Translations under genes and position numbers: made by a program | Source of the DNA: Ralstonia pickettii | Lineage (GTDB): Bacteria > Pseudomonadota > Gammaproteobacteria > Burkholderiales > Burkholderiaceae | Assembly: GCF_030582395.1 (NCBI RefSeq) | Contig: NZ_CP104381.1 | Coordinates: forward strand, 3,162,001 to 3,226,000 | Length of the DNA stretch: 64,000 bases | Direction: 5' to 3' | Shown: one piece after another, positions 44,458-53,751 of the stretch | Layout of the letters: each line of letters begins with the position of its first letter | Position numbering within the stretch: position 1 is the first letter of the stretch | Notes under the pieces: generated by a model | Told to the model about the DNA's origin: nothing | Databases searched by the model: none | What the model saw: only the letters and a program-made list of their open reading frames with translations

Positions 44458-46755
44458 TCAAATCCTCAAAGGATCGATCTCCAACTGCCACCGCACCCCC
44501 TTCACGGTCTTGCCGATCCCCGCAAACCCCTCAGTCCAAGCCGTCAAAAGCTTCTGCAAAGCCGCCCGAGAACCCGATTCCACCAGCAACTGCGCGCGCT
44601 CGCGGTTGGCCAGCCGCACCATCGTCATCGGCACCGGGTCATGCAAGAACACTGGCGCGCCCAATTCAGCAGCCAAGGATTCACCTGCCGAGCGCGCAGC
44701 ACTCAAGAATTCAAGCGCCCGCGCGACTTCCTTGTGCTCGGCGGTGAGCAGGGCTTGATAGGCAAACGGCGGCAGCCCGGCTTGCTTGCGTTCCCGCAGC
44801 AACTGGCGCGCGAAACCATCGTAATCATGTCGAACCAGCGCCTGCAGCGCCGGGGCATCCGGATACCGCGTCTGAATCAGCACCTCGCCCGCCAGGCCCG
44901 CACGGCCCGCGCGGCCTGCCACCTGCATCAGCGAGGCAAAGAGATGCTCTCCGGCCCGGAAGTCGTGCGAAAACAGCGAGGAATCGGGCGCGACCACGCC
45001 GACCAGCGTCACGCGCTGGAAGTCGTGCCCCTTGGCGACCATCTGCGTGCCGATCAGGATGTCGACGCTGCCTTCGTGCACGGTGTCGAACAGCGCTTCG
45101 GCGCTGCCCTTGCGGCGGGTGGAATCGGCGTCGATGCGGGCGACGCGGGCCTGTGGGAACAGCTCGCCGAGCGTCTCTTCGATGCGCTGGGTGCCACGCC
45201 CGAGCGGGGCGATGTCGACGTTGCCGCAGTCCGGGCAATGATGCGGGATGCGCGATTCGTACCCGCAGTGGTGGCAGCGCAGGCGCCGCTCGGGCTTGTG
45301 CAGCACCAGGTACGCCGAGCAGCGCGGACAGCCCGAGAGCCAGCCGCACGCGTCGCACGAGAGCACGGGCGCGTAGCCGCGGCGGTTGAGGAACAGCAGG
45401 CTCTGTTCGCCGCGCGCCAGGCGATCGGCAATCGCGTCGACGAGTGGTTTGGACAGGCCATCGCGAATCTGGCGCCCGGCGCGGCGCTCCAGATTCAGGT
45501 CGATGAGCGACACGCGCGGCAGCACTGCTTCGGCCTGCGCGCGCCGCGAGAGCGTCAGGCGCGTGGTGGGCGTCTGCTCGGCGCGCCACCACGTTTCCAG
45601 GGACGGCGTGGCCGAGCCCAGCACCACGGGGATGTTGCGCTGCTTGGCACGCCAGAGCGCCAGATCCCGTGCGGAATAGCGCAGGCCTTCCTGCTGCTTG
45701 TACGACGTGTCGTGTTCTTCGTCGACGAGGATGAGCGCGAGGTTGGGCAACGACGCCAGCATCGCCAGCCGCGTGCCGAGCACGATGCGCGCCTCACCGC
45801 GATGCGCGGCGAGCCAGTTCAACGCGCGCGGCTGTTCGGCCAGGCCGCTGTGCAGCGCCGCCATGGGCACGCCCGGAAAACGTGCGGCGATGCGTGCTTC
45901 CAGCTGCGGCGTCAGGTTGATCTCGGGCACCAGCATCAGCACCTGGGCCGCAGGGTCCCGCGCCAGCGCATCGGCGATGGCGTGCAGGTAGACCTCGGTC
46001 TTGCCGCTGCCGGTCACGCCGTACAACAGGAACGGGCTGAAGGAGCCAGCCGCGCCAGCTTGGGCAATGGCTGCCACGGCGGCGGCCTGCTCATCGTTCA
46101 AGGGGGGCGCGACGGAAGGCGCCGGGAGTTCGAGCGGTTGCGGCAGCAGCGCCTTCGGCCGCAGTTCTGCGCGCAGCCAGCCGACGGTGGCCCAATCGCG
46201 CAGCTTGGCAACGGCTTGCCCGTGCAGCTCGACGGCCGCGCTGGTGGATAACTCGCCATCGCCTGTCAGCGCTTCGGCCAATCGCATGGCGCCGGACGCA
46301 CGTTTCGGAATGCTGTCCAGCAACGCTGCCCGGGCCGGTTCAAACATCACGTAGACGGTCTCGGTGGCCTGCCGGGCGAGGTTGTCCCAACTGCCGGGCG
46401 TGCGCCACAGCGGCGGGAGCGCCGGCAACGTCACCTCACCGAGCGCACGGTGGTAGTAACCGGCCGCAAATTCAGCGAGCGCCCGCCATTCGGCGTCGAG
46501 GGGCGGCACCCAGTCCAGCACCCGCTCCACATCGCGCAGCTTTTCCTGGGGGACGTCGGTAGTCACCGCAGTGTCGACCACCAACGCCACCACTCGCCGA
46601 TTGCCGAAGGGCACGACCACCAATTGCCCCGGCAGCACAGACTGCGCACACCGGTAATCGAACACGGCGTCGAGCGGCGTATCGATCACCACCCGCGCAA
46701 TGGCGGCCGACACGTTGGCATCGGAGATCGCGGCGTCGACGGAGGGGGCGGTCAT
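44458..46755 (-). CDS. priA: Primosomal protein N' (replication restart helicase PriA)
   Basis: The protein is 765 residues from ATG 46755. The 3'-DNA-binding domain is residues about 20-115 (ARVVIDTPLDAVFDYRC, VVPFGNRRVVALVVD). The helicase has Walker A YGVTGSGKTEVYLHA, ILVDEEHDTSYKQ (DEEH), GSATPSLETWWRA and a zinc region with eight cysteines (CDACGWLSGCPRC, CHHCGY, HHCPDCGN). VAGRAGRAGLAGEVLIQT follows. PriA rebuilds forks away from the origin by loading DnaB. It is followed on the same strand by palindrome F. A gap with DnaA-box-like sites lies upstream. Confidence 0.96.
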   Translation of the reverse strand: MTAPSVDAAISDANVSAAIARVVIDTPLDAVFDYRCAQSVLPGQLVVVPFGNRRVVALVVDTAVTTDVPQEKLRDVERVLDWVPPLDAEWRALAEFAAGYYHRALGEVTLPALPPLWRTPGSWDNLARQATETVYVMFEPARAALLDSIPKRASGAMRLAEALTGDGELSTSAAVELHGQAVAKLRDWATVGWLRAELRPKALLPQPLELPAPSVAPPLNDEQAAAVAAIAQAGAAGSFSPFLLYGVTGSGKTEVYLHAIADALARDPAAQVLMLVPEINLTPQLEARIAARFPGVPMAALHSGLAEQPRALNWLAAHRGEARIVLGTRLAMLASLPNLALILVDEEHDTSYKQQEGLRYSARDLALWRAKQRNIPVVLGSATPSLETWWRAEQTPTTRLTLSRRAQAEAVLPRVSLIDLNLERRAGRQIRDGLSKPLVDAIADRLARGEQSLLFLNRRGYAPVLSCDACGWLSGCPRCSAYLVLHKPERRLRCHHCGYESRIPHHCPDCGNVDIAPLGRGTQRIEETLGELFPQARVARIDADSTRRKGSAEALFDTVHEGSVDILIGTQMVAKGHDFQRVTLVGVVAPDSSLFSHDFRAGEHLFASLMQVAGRAGRAGLAGEVLIQTRYPDAPALQALVRHDYDGFARQLLRERKQAGLPPFAYQALLTAEHKEVARALEFLSAARSAGESLAAELGAPVFLHDPVPMTMVRLANRERAQLLVESGSRAALQKLLTAWTEGFAGIGKTVKGVRWQLEIDPLRI

Positions 46756-47336
46756 GCGTAGCGCGGAGGGTTGAATTGCAAACAGATTGTTGCGATGCAG
46801 CGGCGGATCCTGCACCTGGAAAATGCGTCTTGCCCATCTCACCTTGCCTGCACAGCCATTGGTGCGCTCGGTTCAATGTTCAAGTATCACTTGAGGTTTG
46901 TGTCTTGGCGCCCTGATCGGCGACCGTTTTCCGGGCTATCCACACGGCCTGTGGATAACTTTGTTGAAAAGTCGGCGGCTGCGCCCGCAAATGCCGATAG
47001 ATACGCCGTTTTTCTAGCTTGCACGATTTACGCGCACGCGGCTTTCTTTCAGAAAAATCAAACACTTATGCGTTGCGTGCACACAGCCACCCCTGTTGCG
47101 CCGCGGAAAGAACCGGCCGCGACAGCTTTGTGCATAAGTCAAGTCTTGACAGTCGGCTTACGCACCAGAAAGCGCGAAATAAATCGCTTGACACCCCTTT
47201 CGGGCCAGATGGGGCCACCGGCACGCGAGTAGTCACTCACCCCGACTGCACCAAAGCGGCGAAGATACCACCCGTGCCCCCAACTTCACGCACTACTGCG
47301 GCACGCTTCAAACGCTATCGCACCGCAACATTCAAC
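46756..47336. promoter_or_regulatory. priA/hemE gap (581 bp) with three DnaA-box-like sites
   Basis: No gene is convincing here. The pair TATCCACA (46937-46944) and TGTGGATA (46950-46957) forms a perfect dyad with a 5-nt spacer. TGTGGATAA is an exact reverse match to the DnaA-box TTATCCACA; the left copy differs at one base. A third site, TGTGCATAA (47129-47137), matches TTATGCACA. An AT-rich stretch lies between them (about 47015-47075). Promoter-like TTGACA (47145) also occurs. The sites could control priA (leftward) through DnaA. hemE reads leftward and ends at the right edge of this gap. Confidence 0.5.
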
Positions 47337-48440
47337 TCACACAGAGGATTGTGCTTTCTGGCGCAGCGCGCGGCTGAAGCTGTGCACCTCGTCCACCAGC
47401 ACCGACACCGCTTCGGGCGGCGTGAATTGCGAGATGCCGTGGCCGAGGTTGAAGATGTGGCCCTCGCTGTCGCCGCTGGCTGCGTAGTCTTCCAGCACGC
47501 GCCGCACCTGGGCGCAAATGGCGTCCGGCTCGGCAAACAGCACGGTCGGGTCCAGATTGCCCTGGAGCGCGACGCGCCCTGCCGTTCGCTGACGGGCGAG
47601 CTGCAGGTTGACGGTCCAGTCCACGCCCAGCGCATCCGCACCGGTCTCGGCCATGGCTTCGAGCCACAGCCCACCGCCCTTGGTGAACAGGATGACGGGC
47701 ACGCGCTTGCCGTCCGCCCCGGCGCGAATACCGTTCACCACCCGCGCCATGTAGGCCAGCGAAAACTCCTGGTAGATGCCATCGGCCAGCGCCCCGCCCC
47801 AGGTATCGAACACCTGCACAGCCTGGGCACCGGCCTCAATCTGCGCATTCAGATAGTCGATCACGGCTTGGGCATTGATCTCCAGGATGCGGTGCATCAG
47901 GTCCGGGCGCGCGTAGAGCATCGACTTGACGGTGCGGAAGTCGTCCGAGCCGCCGCCTTCGACCATGTAGCAGGCGAGCGTCCACGGGCTGCCCGAGAAG
48001 CCGATGAGCGGCACACGCTGGCGGCCGTCCTGCACGAGCGCACGGCGGATTTCCGCCACGGCATCGAACACGTATTGCAGCGACGACATGTCCGGCACCG
48101 ACAGCGCCGCCACATCCGCTTCCGTGCGCACCGGCTTGGCAAAACGCGGGCCTTCGCCCTGCGCGAACGACAGGCCCAGGCCCATGGCATCGGGGACGGT
48201 CAGGATGTCGGAAAACAGGATTGCCGCGTCCAACGGGTAGCGATCCAGCGGCTGCAACGTCACCTCGGTCGCATACGCCGGCGACTTGGCCAGGCCGAGA
48301 AAGCTGCCGGCGCGCGCGCGCGTGGCGTTGTACTCGGGCAGATAGCGACCCGCCTGGCGCATCAGCCACAACGGCGTGTAGTCGGTCGGCTGGCGGCGCA
48401 GGGCGCGCAGGAAGGTGTCGTTGGCGAGCGGTGCGGACAT
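47337..48440 (-). CDS. hemE: Uroporphyrinogen III decarboxylase
   Basis: The protein is 367 residues from ATG 48440. Signature 1 [15 protein letters not shown] and signature 2 [17 protein letters not shown] are exact for the family. The catalytic [15 protein letters not shown] strand and the late NLGHGI histidine segment follow. It removes four carboxyl groups from uroporphyrinogen III to form coproporphyrinogen III, the substrate of HemN (about 29 kb away). It appears monocistronic, with a 581-bp gap before priA. Confidence 0.97.
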   Translation of the reverse strand: MSAPLANDTFLRALRRQPTDYTPLWLMRQAGRYLPEYNATRARAGSFLGLAKSPAYATEVTLQPLDRYPLDAAILFSDILTVPDAMGLGLSFAQGEGPRFAKPVRTEADVAALSVPDMSSLQYVFDAVAEIRRALVQDGRQRVPLIGFSGSPWTLACYMVEGGGSDDFRTVKSMLYARPDLMHRILEINAQAVIDYLNAQIEAGAQAVQVFDTWGGALADGIYQEFSLAYMARVVNGIRAGADGKRVPVILFTKGGGLWLEAMAETGADALGVDWTVNLQLARQRTAGRVALQGNLDPTVLFAEPDAICAQVRRVLEDYAASGDSEGHIFNLGHGISQFTPPEAVSVLVDEVHSFSRALRQKAQSSV

Positions 48441-48534
48441 GGCGATGGACTCTTGAGGAGGGCGCCATTGTAAGGGATGGTGTTTTTCTCCCGACCTGAC
48501 CCAGGCCAACATACCGAAGATCACGGCGCGGAGA

Positions 48535-48780
48535 TCACGGCACCTTGTCCGTCTCGCCTGCGCGCTGCGGCGGCAGCTTGATCGCCATCGTCTTGAACTC
48601 CGTGCTGGTAGTCAGCGTTCCGTGCACCACGCCGCGCGGAATCACGTCCAGATCGCCCGCCCGGACCTCGCGCGGCGCATGGCCGAGCCACACGGTGGCC
48701 GTGCCCGACATGACGTACTGGAGGTCAGGCAACGTCCGCCACAGGTGAAAGGCGCGGGGGAAATTGCCGAGGCTCCATGC
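48535..48780 (-). pseudogene. Remnant of a cupin-domain gene
   Basis: In the frame ending at 48535 the C-terminal 65 or so residues read like a cupin barrel: TLPDLQYVMSGTATVWLG, REVRAGDLDVIPRGVVHGT and [15 protein letters not shown]. The first half of the domain (with the HxH metal motif) is missing. The sequence upstream turns into the chemoreceptor 3' end. No good start exists for a complete protein; an ATG at 48711 would leave only 58 residues. It looks like a truncated relic, though a very short functional cupin cannot be excluded. Confidence 0.5.
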
Positions 48781-48829
48781 CAGGCAACGGAGCCCCCGGC
48801 CCGGCGCACTGAAGAAAGGGGATGACGCG

Positions 48830-50632
48830 TCAGGCGCTGCGCAGCTTGAACAGCCCAACCGTGCGAGCCAGACCGTGCGCCTGCTCGTTGAGCATCGAGG
48901 ATGCAGCCGTCGACTGCTCCACCAGCGCGGCGTTCTGCTGCGTGGCCTGGTCCATCTCGGCGACGCTGCGATCGATCTGGCTGATACCGGTGCTTTGCTC
49001 ATGCATCGCGCCGTCGATCTCGCCGATGATGCGCGCGACACGCTCGATGCCCTGCACGATTTCCTGCATCGTGGCGCCCGCAGCCTGCACGCGTTGCGCG
49101 CCGGTCTTCACGCTGGCCTCCGATGCCTGGATCAGGTCCTTGATTTCGCGGGCGGCCGTGGCGCTGCGTTGCGCCAGCGTGCGCACCTCGCCGGCCACCA
49201 CGGCAAAGCCGCGGCCGTTCTCGCCGGCGCGGGCGGCTTCCACCGCGGCGTTCAGCGCGAGGATGTTGGTCTGGAACGCAATGCTGTCGATCACGCCAAT
49301 GATTTCCGTAATGCGCGCCGAAGACTTGGCGATCTCGTCCATCGTGTTGACGGCGCTGGAGACGACTTCGCCGCCGCGCATGGCGGCCTCGCTTGCGTCG
49401 CTCGCCAGGCGCGTGGCCTGCACGGCCGCATCGGCGGAGTTCTTCACGCTGGTCGTCAGCTCCGTCAACGCGGCGGAGGTTTCCTGCAGGTTGCTGGCCG
49501 AAACCTCGGTGCGGTTGGACAGGTCACGGTTGCCCGCTTCGATCTCGCCCGTGGCGGACTTCATGCTGTCGACGCTGGCGCGCACTTCCAGCAGCACTTC
49601 GCCGATCTTGTCGATGAACGTGTTGAACGAGGCGCTGATCTGGGCGACTTCATCGTTGCCGACCACGGGCAGGCGGTGCGTCAGGTCGCCTCCGCCGGAG
49701 CCGATGGTGTCCATCGCATCGCGCACCTGCGACAGGCGGCGGAACGACTGCGACGTGAAGTACGCGGCGATGCCCACGGCGGCCAGCGTCAGCAGCACCA
49801 TGGCCACGGCCAGCGCCTTGACGACGTTGCGCAGACCGGCTGTGGCTTCGGCCTTGTCCAACGCAATCACGAGATACCAGTCGGTGCCCTGCACAGCCTG
49901 CGCCTTGAGCAGCTTCGGCGCACCGGCCAGTTCAACCTCCAGCGGCGAGGTCGCCTTGGCCAGGTTGGCGAGCGTCTCGGCGGTCAGCGATGCCGCCACG
50001 TCGGTGGCCGGCTTGAGCATCAGCTTTGCGTCGGGGTGGGCAATGACCTGACCGTCCTTGGCGACCACGAAGGCCAGGCTCGACGGTGTCGGGTGTACCG
50101 CTGCCACCACCTCGCGCACGCCGTCGAGCGGCACTGCACCGGAGAGCGCGCCGGTGGTTTCGCCGTTCTTGACGAGCGGCGCTGCAAACGAAACGTACGG
50201 CACGCCGGTCGACACGTCGCCGTAGGGCTTGGTGACGAGCAGTTGGCCTGCGGCAAGGGCCTGCTTATACCAGGGGCGGGCCGTCGGGTCGTAATCCTTC
50301 GGCGTGGTGGCGCTGGTGGAGATGAAGCTCTTGTCGGTCCAGCCGATCGTGATGATGGGGAAGCCGTTGGCGTCGCCCATGTGCTTGCCGAAGCCTTGCG
50401 GGTCACCGTGCTCGATCACGCCCGCGGTGGCCTTGACGGCCTGCGCCTTCGCCGCGACCCATTTGTCGATGGCGAGCGTATTGCCGCTGGCGATGGCAGC
50501 CAGGTTCTGGTCGATCGATTCCATCGTGTTGGAGCGCACGATGGAATAGGTGGCAGCGCCGGACAGGGCGAGGGCGCCGACGACCGTGGCCGATGAGATG
50601 AGGAGAATTCGGGTGCGGAGAGAGGAGATCAT
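48830..50632 (-). CDS. Methyl-accepting chemotaxis protein with a dCache sensor
   Basis: The protein is 600 residues from ATG 50632, behind GGAAGA. Residues 8-30 are a membrane helix. About 35-270 is a periplasmic double-Cache domain with [30 protein letters not shown] and [10 protein letters not shown], a typical amino-acid or carboxylate sensor. A second helix follows near 275-300 and then a HAMP domain ([20 protein letters not shown]). The signalling hairpin has [18 protein letters not shown], which binds CheA/CheW. No C-terminal CheR pentapeptide is present. No che genes are adjacent. The ligand is unknown. Confidence 0.95.
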   Translation of the reverse strand: MISSLRTRILLISSATVVGALALSGAATYSIVRSNTMESIDQNLAAIASGNTLAIDKWVAAKAQAVKATAGVIEHGDPQGFGKHMGDANGFPIITIGWTDKSFISTSATTPKDYDPTARPWYKQALAAGQLLVTKPYGDVSTGVPYVSFAAPLVKNGETTGALSGAVPLDGVREVVAAVHPTPSSLAFVVAKDGQVIAHPDAKLMLKPATDVAASLTAETLANLAKATSPLEVELAGAPKLLKAQAVQGTDWYLVIALDKAEATAGLRNVVKALAVAMVLLTLAAVGIAAYFTSQSFRRLSQVRDAMDTIGSGGGDLTHRLPVVGNDEVAQISASFNTFIDKIGEVLLEVRASVDSMKSATGEIEAGNRDLSNRTEVSASNLQETSAALTELTTSVKNSADAAVQATRLASDASEAAMRGGEVVSSAVNTMDEIAKSSARITEIIGVIDSIAFQTNILALNAAVEAARAGENGRGFAVVAGEVRTLAQRSATAAREIKDLIQASEASVKTGAQRVQAAGATMQEIVQGIERVARIIGEIDGAMHEQSTGISQIDRSVAEMDQATQQNAALVEQSTAASSMLNEQAHGLARTVGLFKLRSA

Positions 50633-51017
50633 GATTCTTCCAGGCCAAACCTTTTCCATGAATCTGACTGCGTACGGTATTTGCCGTAGCGCCCTCCAGA
50701 ACCGACTGCTGGCTGTCGGGGGCCACTCAAGCTGCTACGGCACCGCACACGCGAACTTGAGGCGGCAAAACCCGTTTCTACGAAAGGATGGGGGCGATAA
50801 AAGGCAACGCCCCGCGTGATTGCCCAGGCAATCCATCGTGTTGAAACACGCGCTCATGCACGAGGCCCTTCAAATCGACCCCGCCTGCGGAAACCGCAAC
50901 AACACCTGGGCGCGTTGAACACGTTGTAAGACACCCCGGCGTCGGCCCCGATTGCCGCCCCGGCACCGTTTGCAGTACCGTCGCTGGCATTCCCTACACA
51001 GCCGGGAGCCCAGCGCC
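50633..51017. promoter_or_regulatory. Divergent gap with two perfect palindromes
   Basis: This 385-bp gap lies between the chemoreceptor and the hydroxylase. It holds GATTGCC-CA-GGCAATC (50818-50833), a 7-bp dyad, and CGTGTT-GA-AACACG (50837-50850), a 6-bp dyad, only 3 bases apart. A weaker relative GCGTTGAACACGTT lies near 50911-50924. They look like operator sites, but no regulator is adjacent. No gene is seen. Confidence 0.45.
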
Positions 51018-51947
51018 ATGGCCGTGCTGTTCACCATCCTGAAGATTGCCGTCGTGCTCGTGCTGGTGTCGTCACTGGCCGAGGCGATCGTGCTGTCATT
51101 GAGAAACGGCTGGGGTAGCTACGACTGGAAGGCTGCCGCCGTGTCGGTGGTGGATTTTCTGGTACGCGAGTACCCACTACGCTGGCTGCTGCCGCTGGCG
51201 TTCTGGACGCAAGGCTTGGAATGGGTCTACCAGCATCGTCTCTGGACGCTGCCGATGGACCACTGGACGGGCTGGGCCGCGTGCTTTCTTGGCCAGGAGT
51301 TCTGCTACTACTGGTACCACCGCGCCGCGCACCGGGTGCGCTGGTTCTGGTGCACGCACGCCATCCACCATTCGCCGAATGACCTGAACCTGTCCGCCGC
51401 CTACCGCTTCGGCTGGACGGGCCGGTTGACCGGCACGCTCGCGTTCTTTGCGCTGGCGCCGCTGCTGGGCATGCCGCCGCGCATCGTGCTGATGCTGCTG
51501 TCGCTCAACCTGCTGTACCAGTTCTGGATTCACGCCACCTGGATCCCCCGCCTCGGGCCCCTGGAATGGGTGCTCAACACGCCGTCGGCCCACCGTGTGC
51601 ATCACGCGTCCAACCTCGAATATCTGGATGGCAATTACGGCGGCGTGCTGATCGTGTTCGACCGGCTGTTCGGCACCTACATCCCCGAACGCAAAGACGT
51701 GCCGTGCCGCTACGGCCTCGTGCGCCCGATGCGAACGTACAACCTGCTGGTGATCGAATTCGCGCACTGGCGTGCGCTCTGGCACGACCTCAAGACGGCC
51801 CGATCGGCCAGCGAAGTACTGGGTTACCTGTTCCGCCCGCCGGGCTGGCGGCCCGACGGCCATGGCGAAACGACGGAGGATCTGCGTCGCCGCGCCGAGC
51901 TCATTCCTGACGAGCCCGCCGTCGCACCGGCCGTTGCTGCCAACTGA
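51018..51947 (+). CDS. Sterol-desaturase/fatty-acid-hydroxylase superfamily membrane enzyme
   Basis: The protein is 309 residues from ATG 51018. Four to five hydrophobic helices surround the eight-histidine di-iron motif: YHRAAH (H-x3-H, near 100), THAIHHSP (H-x2-HH) and SAHRVHHASN (H-x2-HH). The superfamily inserts hydroxyl groups or double bonds into lipids at the membrane using oxygen. Bacterial members are often of unknown substrate (fatty acids, hopanoids or ether lipids). It converges on the LysR gene with a 1-nt gap. Upstream palindromes suggest regulation. Confidence 0.87.
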   Translation: MAVLFTILKIAVVLVLVSSLAEAIVLSLRNGWGSYDWKAAAVSVVDFLVREYPLRWLLPLAFWTQGLEWVYQHRLWTLPMDHWTGWAACFLGQEFCYYWYHRAAHRVRWFWCTHAIHHSPNDLNLSAAYRFGWTGRLTGTLAFFALAPLLGMPPRIVLMLLSLNLLYQFWIHATWIPRLGPLEWVLNTPSAHRVHHASNLEYLDGNYGGVLIVFDRLFGTYIPERKDVPCRYGLVRPMRTYNLLVIEFAHWRALWHDLKTARSASEVLGYLFRPPGWRPDGHGETTEDLRRRAELIPDEPAVAPAVAAN

Positions 51948-51948
51948 C

Positions 51949-52830
51949 CTACGGCAACCGCAGCGTCTGCGCCAAGTGCCCGTACACCACGGCAATCCGC
52001 CGTAAGTGGCGCGATTCCGGATGGGTCAGCAGCCACAGTTCCGATTGATTGGCATCTTGCAGATCCCGCAGCGGCACCAGATCGCGGCGCTCCTGCGCCA
52101 TCAGCAGGGGAAGGATCCCGACGCCCACCCCCATCCCCACCATCTCGGCCGCGATCTGCAGGCTGTTGACGAAGTACGTGGGCATGACCTTGGGGAAATG
52201 GCGTTTGCGCCAACCCACCGACGGGTGATCGGGAATCGCGTCGTCGACCGCCACCCACGGCGTGCGGCCCGCTTCGACATCGGCGTAGGTGATGCCGCTT
52301 GCGCGCCCGGCGTATAGCCCCACGCGAATCGAGCCGATGCGTTTGCCCACCAAATGCTGGGGCGGACGGTGCGTGGCCCGCACGGCAATGTCGGCATCGC
52401 GCCGGGTCAGGCTGGCCAACTCGTTGCTCACCCGGAGGTCGTAGCGCAGATGCGGATGCTGAGCCTGCAGCGCCTTCAACGCGGGCGCGACCAGGCCGAC
52501 GAGGATGGTGTCCGTAGTGGTGATGCGTACCGTGCCCGACACCTGATCGGGCACCGCATGCACCGCCGATCGCGCGGCCTCGAGCGCCGATTCCACCTGC
52601 TCGGCCTGTTCCGCCAGCGCGTGCGCCAGGTCCCCCGCCAAGTAGCCCGTGCGCGACCGCGCAAACAGCGTGGTGCCCAGCCCGCGCTCGATGCGCTGCA
52701 AGGACCGGAATACCGTGGACGCATCCACGCCAAGCCGTTCGCCGGCCGCTGCCAGCGTGCCCGTACGCACCATCGCCAGCACGATCTCAAGGTCTGCCGC
52801 GCTCAATCGGTATTGCGTTTGTGCAAGCAT
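51949..52830 (-). CDS. LysR-type regulator divergent from gst
   Basis: The protein has 293 residues. The DNA-binding domain covers residues about 8-66 (LEIVLAMVRTGTLAAAGERL, ASTVFRSLQRIERGLGTTLF). The effector domain has VRITTTDTILVGLVAPAL and then DADIAVRATHRPPQHLVGKR. It is divergent from the glutathione S-transferase with a gap of about 100 bp, so it likely controls that gene (inference). The ligand is unknown. It converges on the hydroxylase gene. Confidence 0.85.
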   Translation of the reverse strand: MLAQTQYRLSAADLEIVLAMVRTGTLAAAGERLGVDASTVFRSLQRIERGLGTTLFARSRTGYLAGDLAHALAEQAEQVESALEAARSAVHAVPDQVSGTVRITTTDTILVGLVAPALKALQAQHPHLRYDLRVSNELASLTRRDADIAVRATHRPPQHLVGKRIGSIRVGLYAGRASGITYADVEAGRTPWVAVDDAIPDHPSVGWRKRHFPKVMPTYFVNSLQIAAEMVGMGVGVGILPLLMAQERRDLVPLRDLQDANQSELWLLTHPESRHLRRIAVVYGHLAQTLRLP

Positions 52831-52929
52831 GATTTACTGCTCCGCCTATTTCAATGGCACTGGCGCAATCCTACAGTGTCGTCACCGCCGCCGTTGGCGG
52901 CTTCCCAACCTGTTCACGAGACGATGACC

Positions 52930-53559
52930 ATGAAGCTCTATTACTCCGCCGGCGCCTGCTCGCTGGCTGTGCATATCGCCCTGCGCGAAGTGGGTGCGCA
53001 GTTTGACCTGACCGCCGTCGACCTGACCAAGCACCTCACCGCTGACGGCACGGATTTCTATACGATTTCGCCGCGCGGTTACGTGCCGCTGCTGGAACTG
53101 GCCGACGGCTCGCGCCACACCGAAGGCGCTGCGCTGCTGCAATATGTGGCCGACCTCGACCCGGCGCAGGCGTTGATCGGCAAGCCTGGGAGTGCGCACC
53201 GCCTGGCCGTGATCGAATGGCTCGCCTTTGTCAGCACCGAACTGCATAAAGGCTTCGGCCCGCTCTGGTACAAGGACACCCCCGAAGCCACGCGCCAAGG
53301 CGCTAAAGACAAGCTGGCCAGGCGCTTTGCCGAACTCGACGCGCGCCTTGCCAAACAGCCATACCTGGCCGACACCTACAGCGTGGCCGACGCCTACGCC
53401 TTTGCGGTGCTGAACTGGACGAACATCCTGGCGCTGCCGATGGGCGCCTATCCGAATGTGCAGGCGTATATGGCCCGGGTGGCTGCACGGCCGCACGTGG
53501 TTGAAGCGTTGACGGCGGAAGGCCTGATCAAGGCTGACGCGACCAGCGCTGTCGCCTGA
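52930..53559 (+). CDS. gst: Glutathione S-transferase (beta class)
   Basis: The protein is 209 residues from ATG 52930; ATG 52924 is possible but lies too close to the GAG site. It starts KLYYSAGACSLAVHIALREV, with the beta-class Cys10, and has the SNAIL-like segment HTEGAALLQYVADLDP. The helical C-terminal domain (about 88-200) contains SVADAYAFAVLNWTNIL. It conjugates glutathione to electrophiles or handles mixed disulphides. It is divergent from a LysR regulator and followed by the PstS-like gene. Confidence 0.92.
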   Translation: MKLYYSAGACSLAVHIALREVGAQFDLTAVDLTKHLTADGTDFYTISPRGYVPLLELADGSRHTEGAALLQYVADLDPAQALIGKPGSAHRLAVIEWLAFVSTELHKGFGPLWYKDTPEATRQGAKDKLARRFAELDARLAKQPYLADTYSVADAYAFAVLNWTNILALPMGAYPNVQAYMARVAARPHVVEALTAEGLIKADATSAVA

Positions 53560-53638
53560 TCCGTCGCCCGGGATCGGCGGGGCTTAAACACAACCGCTGA
53601 TCCCTCCCCCTACTCCGCCTAACGTTTGCGGAACGTCT

Positions 53639-53660
53639 TACAACACATCCCCATGTTGTA
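53639..53660. promoter_or_regulatory. Dyad upstream of the PstS-like gene
   Basis: TACAACA (53639-53645) and TGTTGTA (53654-53660) form a perfect inverted repeat with an 8-nt spacer, about 92 nt before the start. It may be an operator or a small hairpin. It does not match the PHO-box I know. Confidence 0.35.
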
Positions 53661-53751
53661 GATAGGCTCTATCTGCGGGGCATGGCGCGTTGTCACACGT
53701 GCGTCGCTACAATCGCACGCTTTGCGTCTTCTGCAGTCCGCAGGTCTCCCC

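Noticed and set aside
46771..47232. A 153-codon frame in the priA/hemE gap
   Set aside because: It spans the DnaA-like sites and lacks a ribosome site, similarity and normal codon use.
46756..47336. A chromosomal origin at the DnaA-like boxes
   Set aside because: Only three boxes, and dnaA, dnaN, rpmH and parAB are not in the window.
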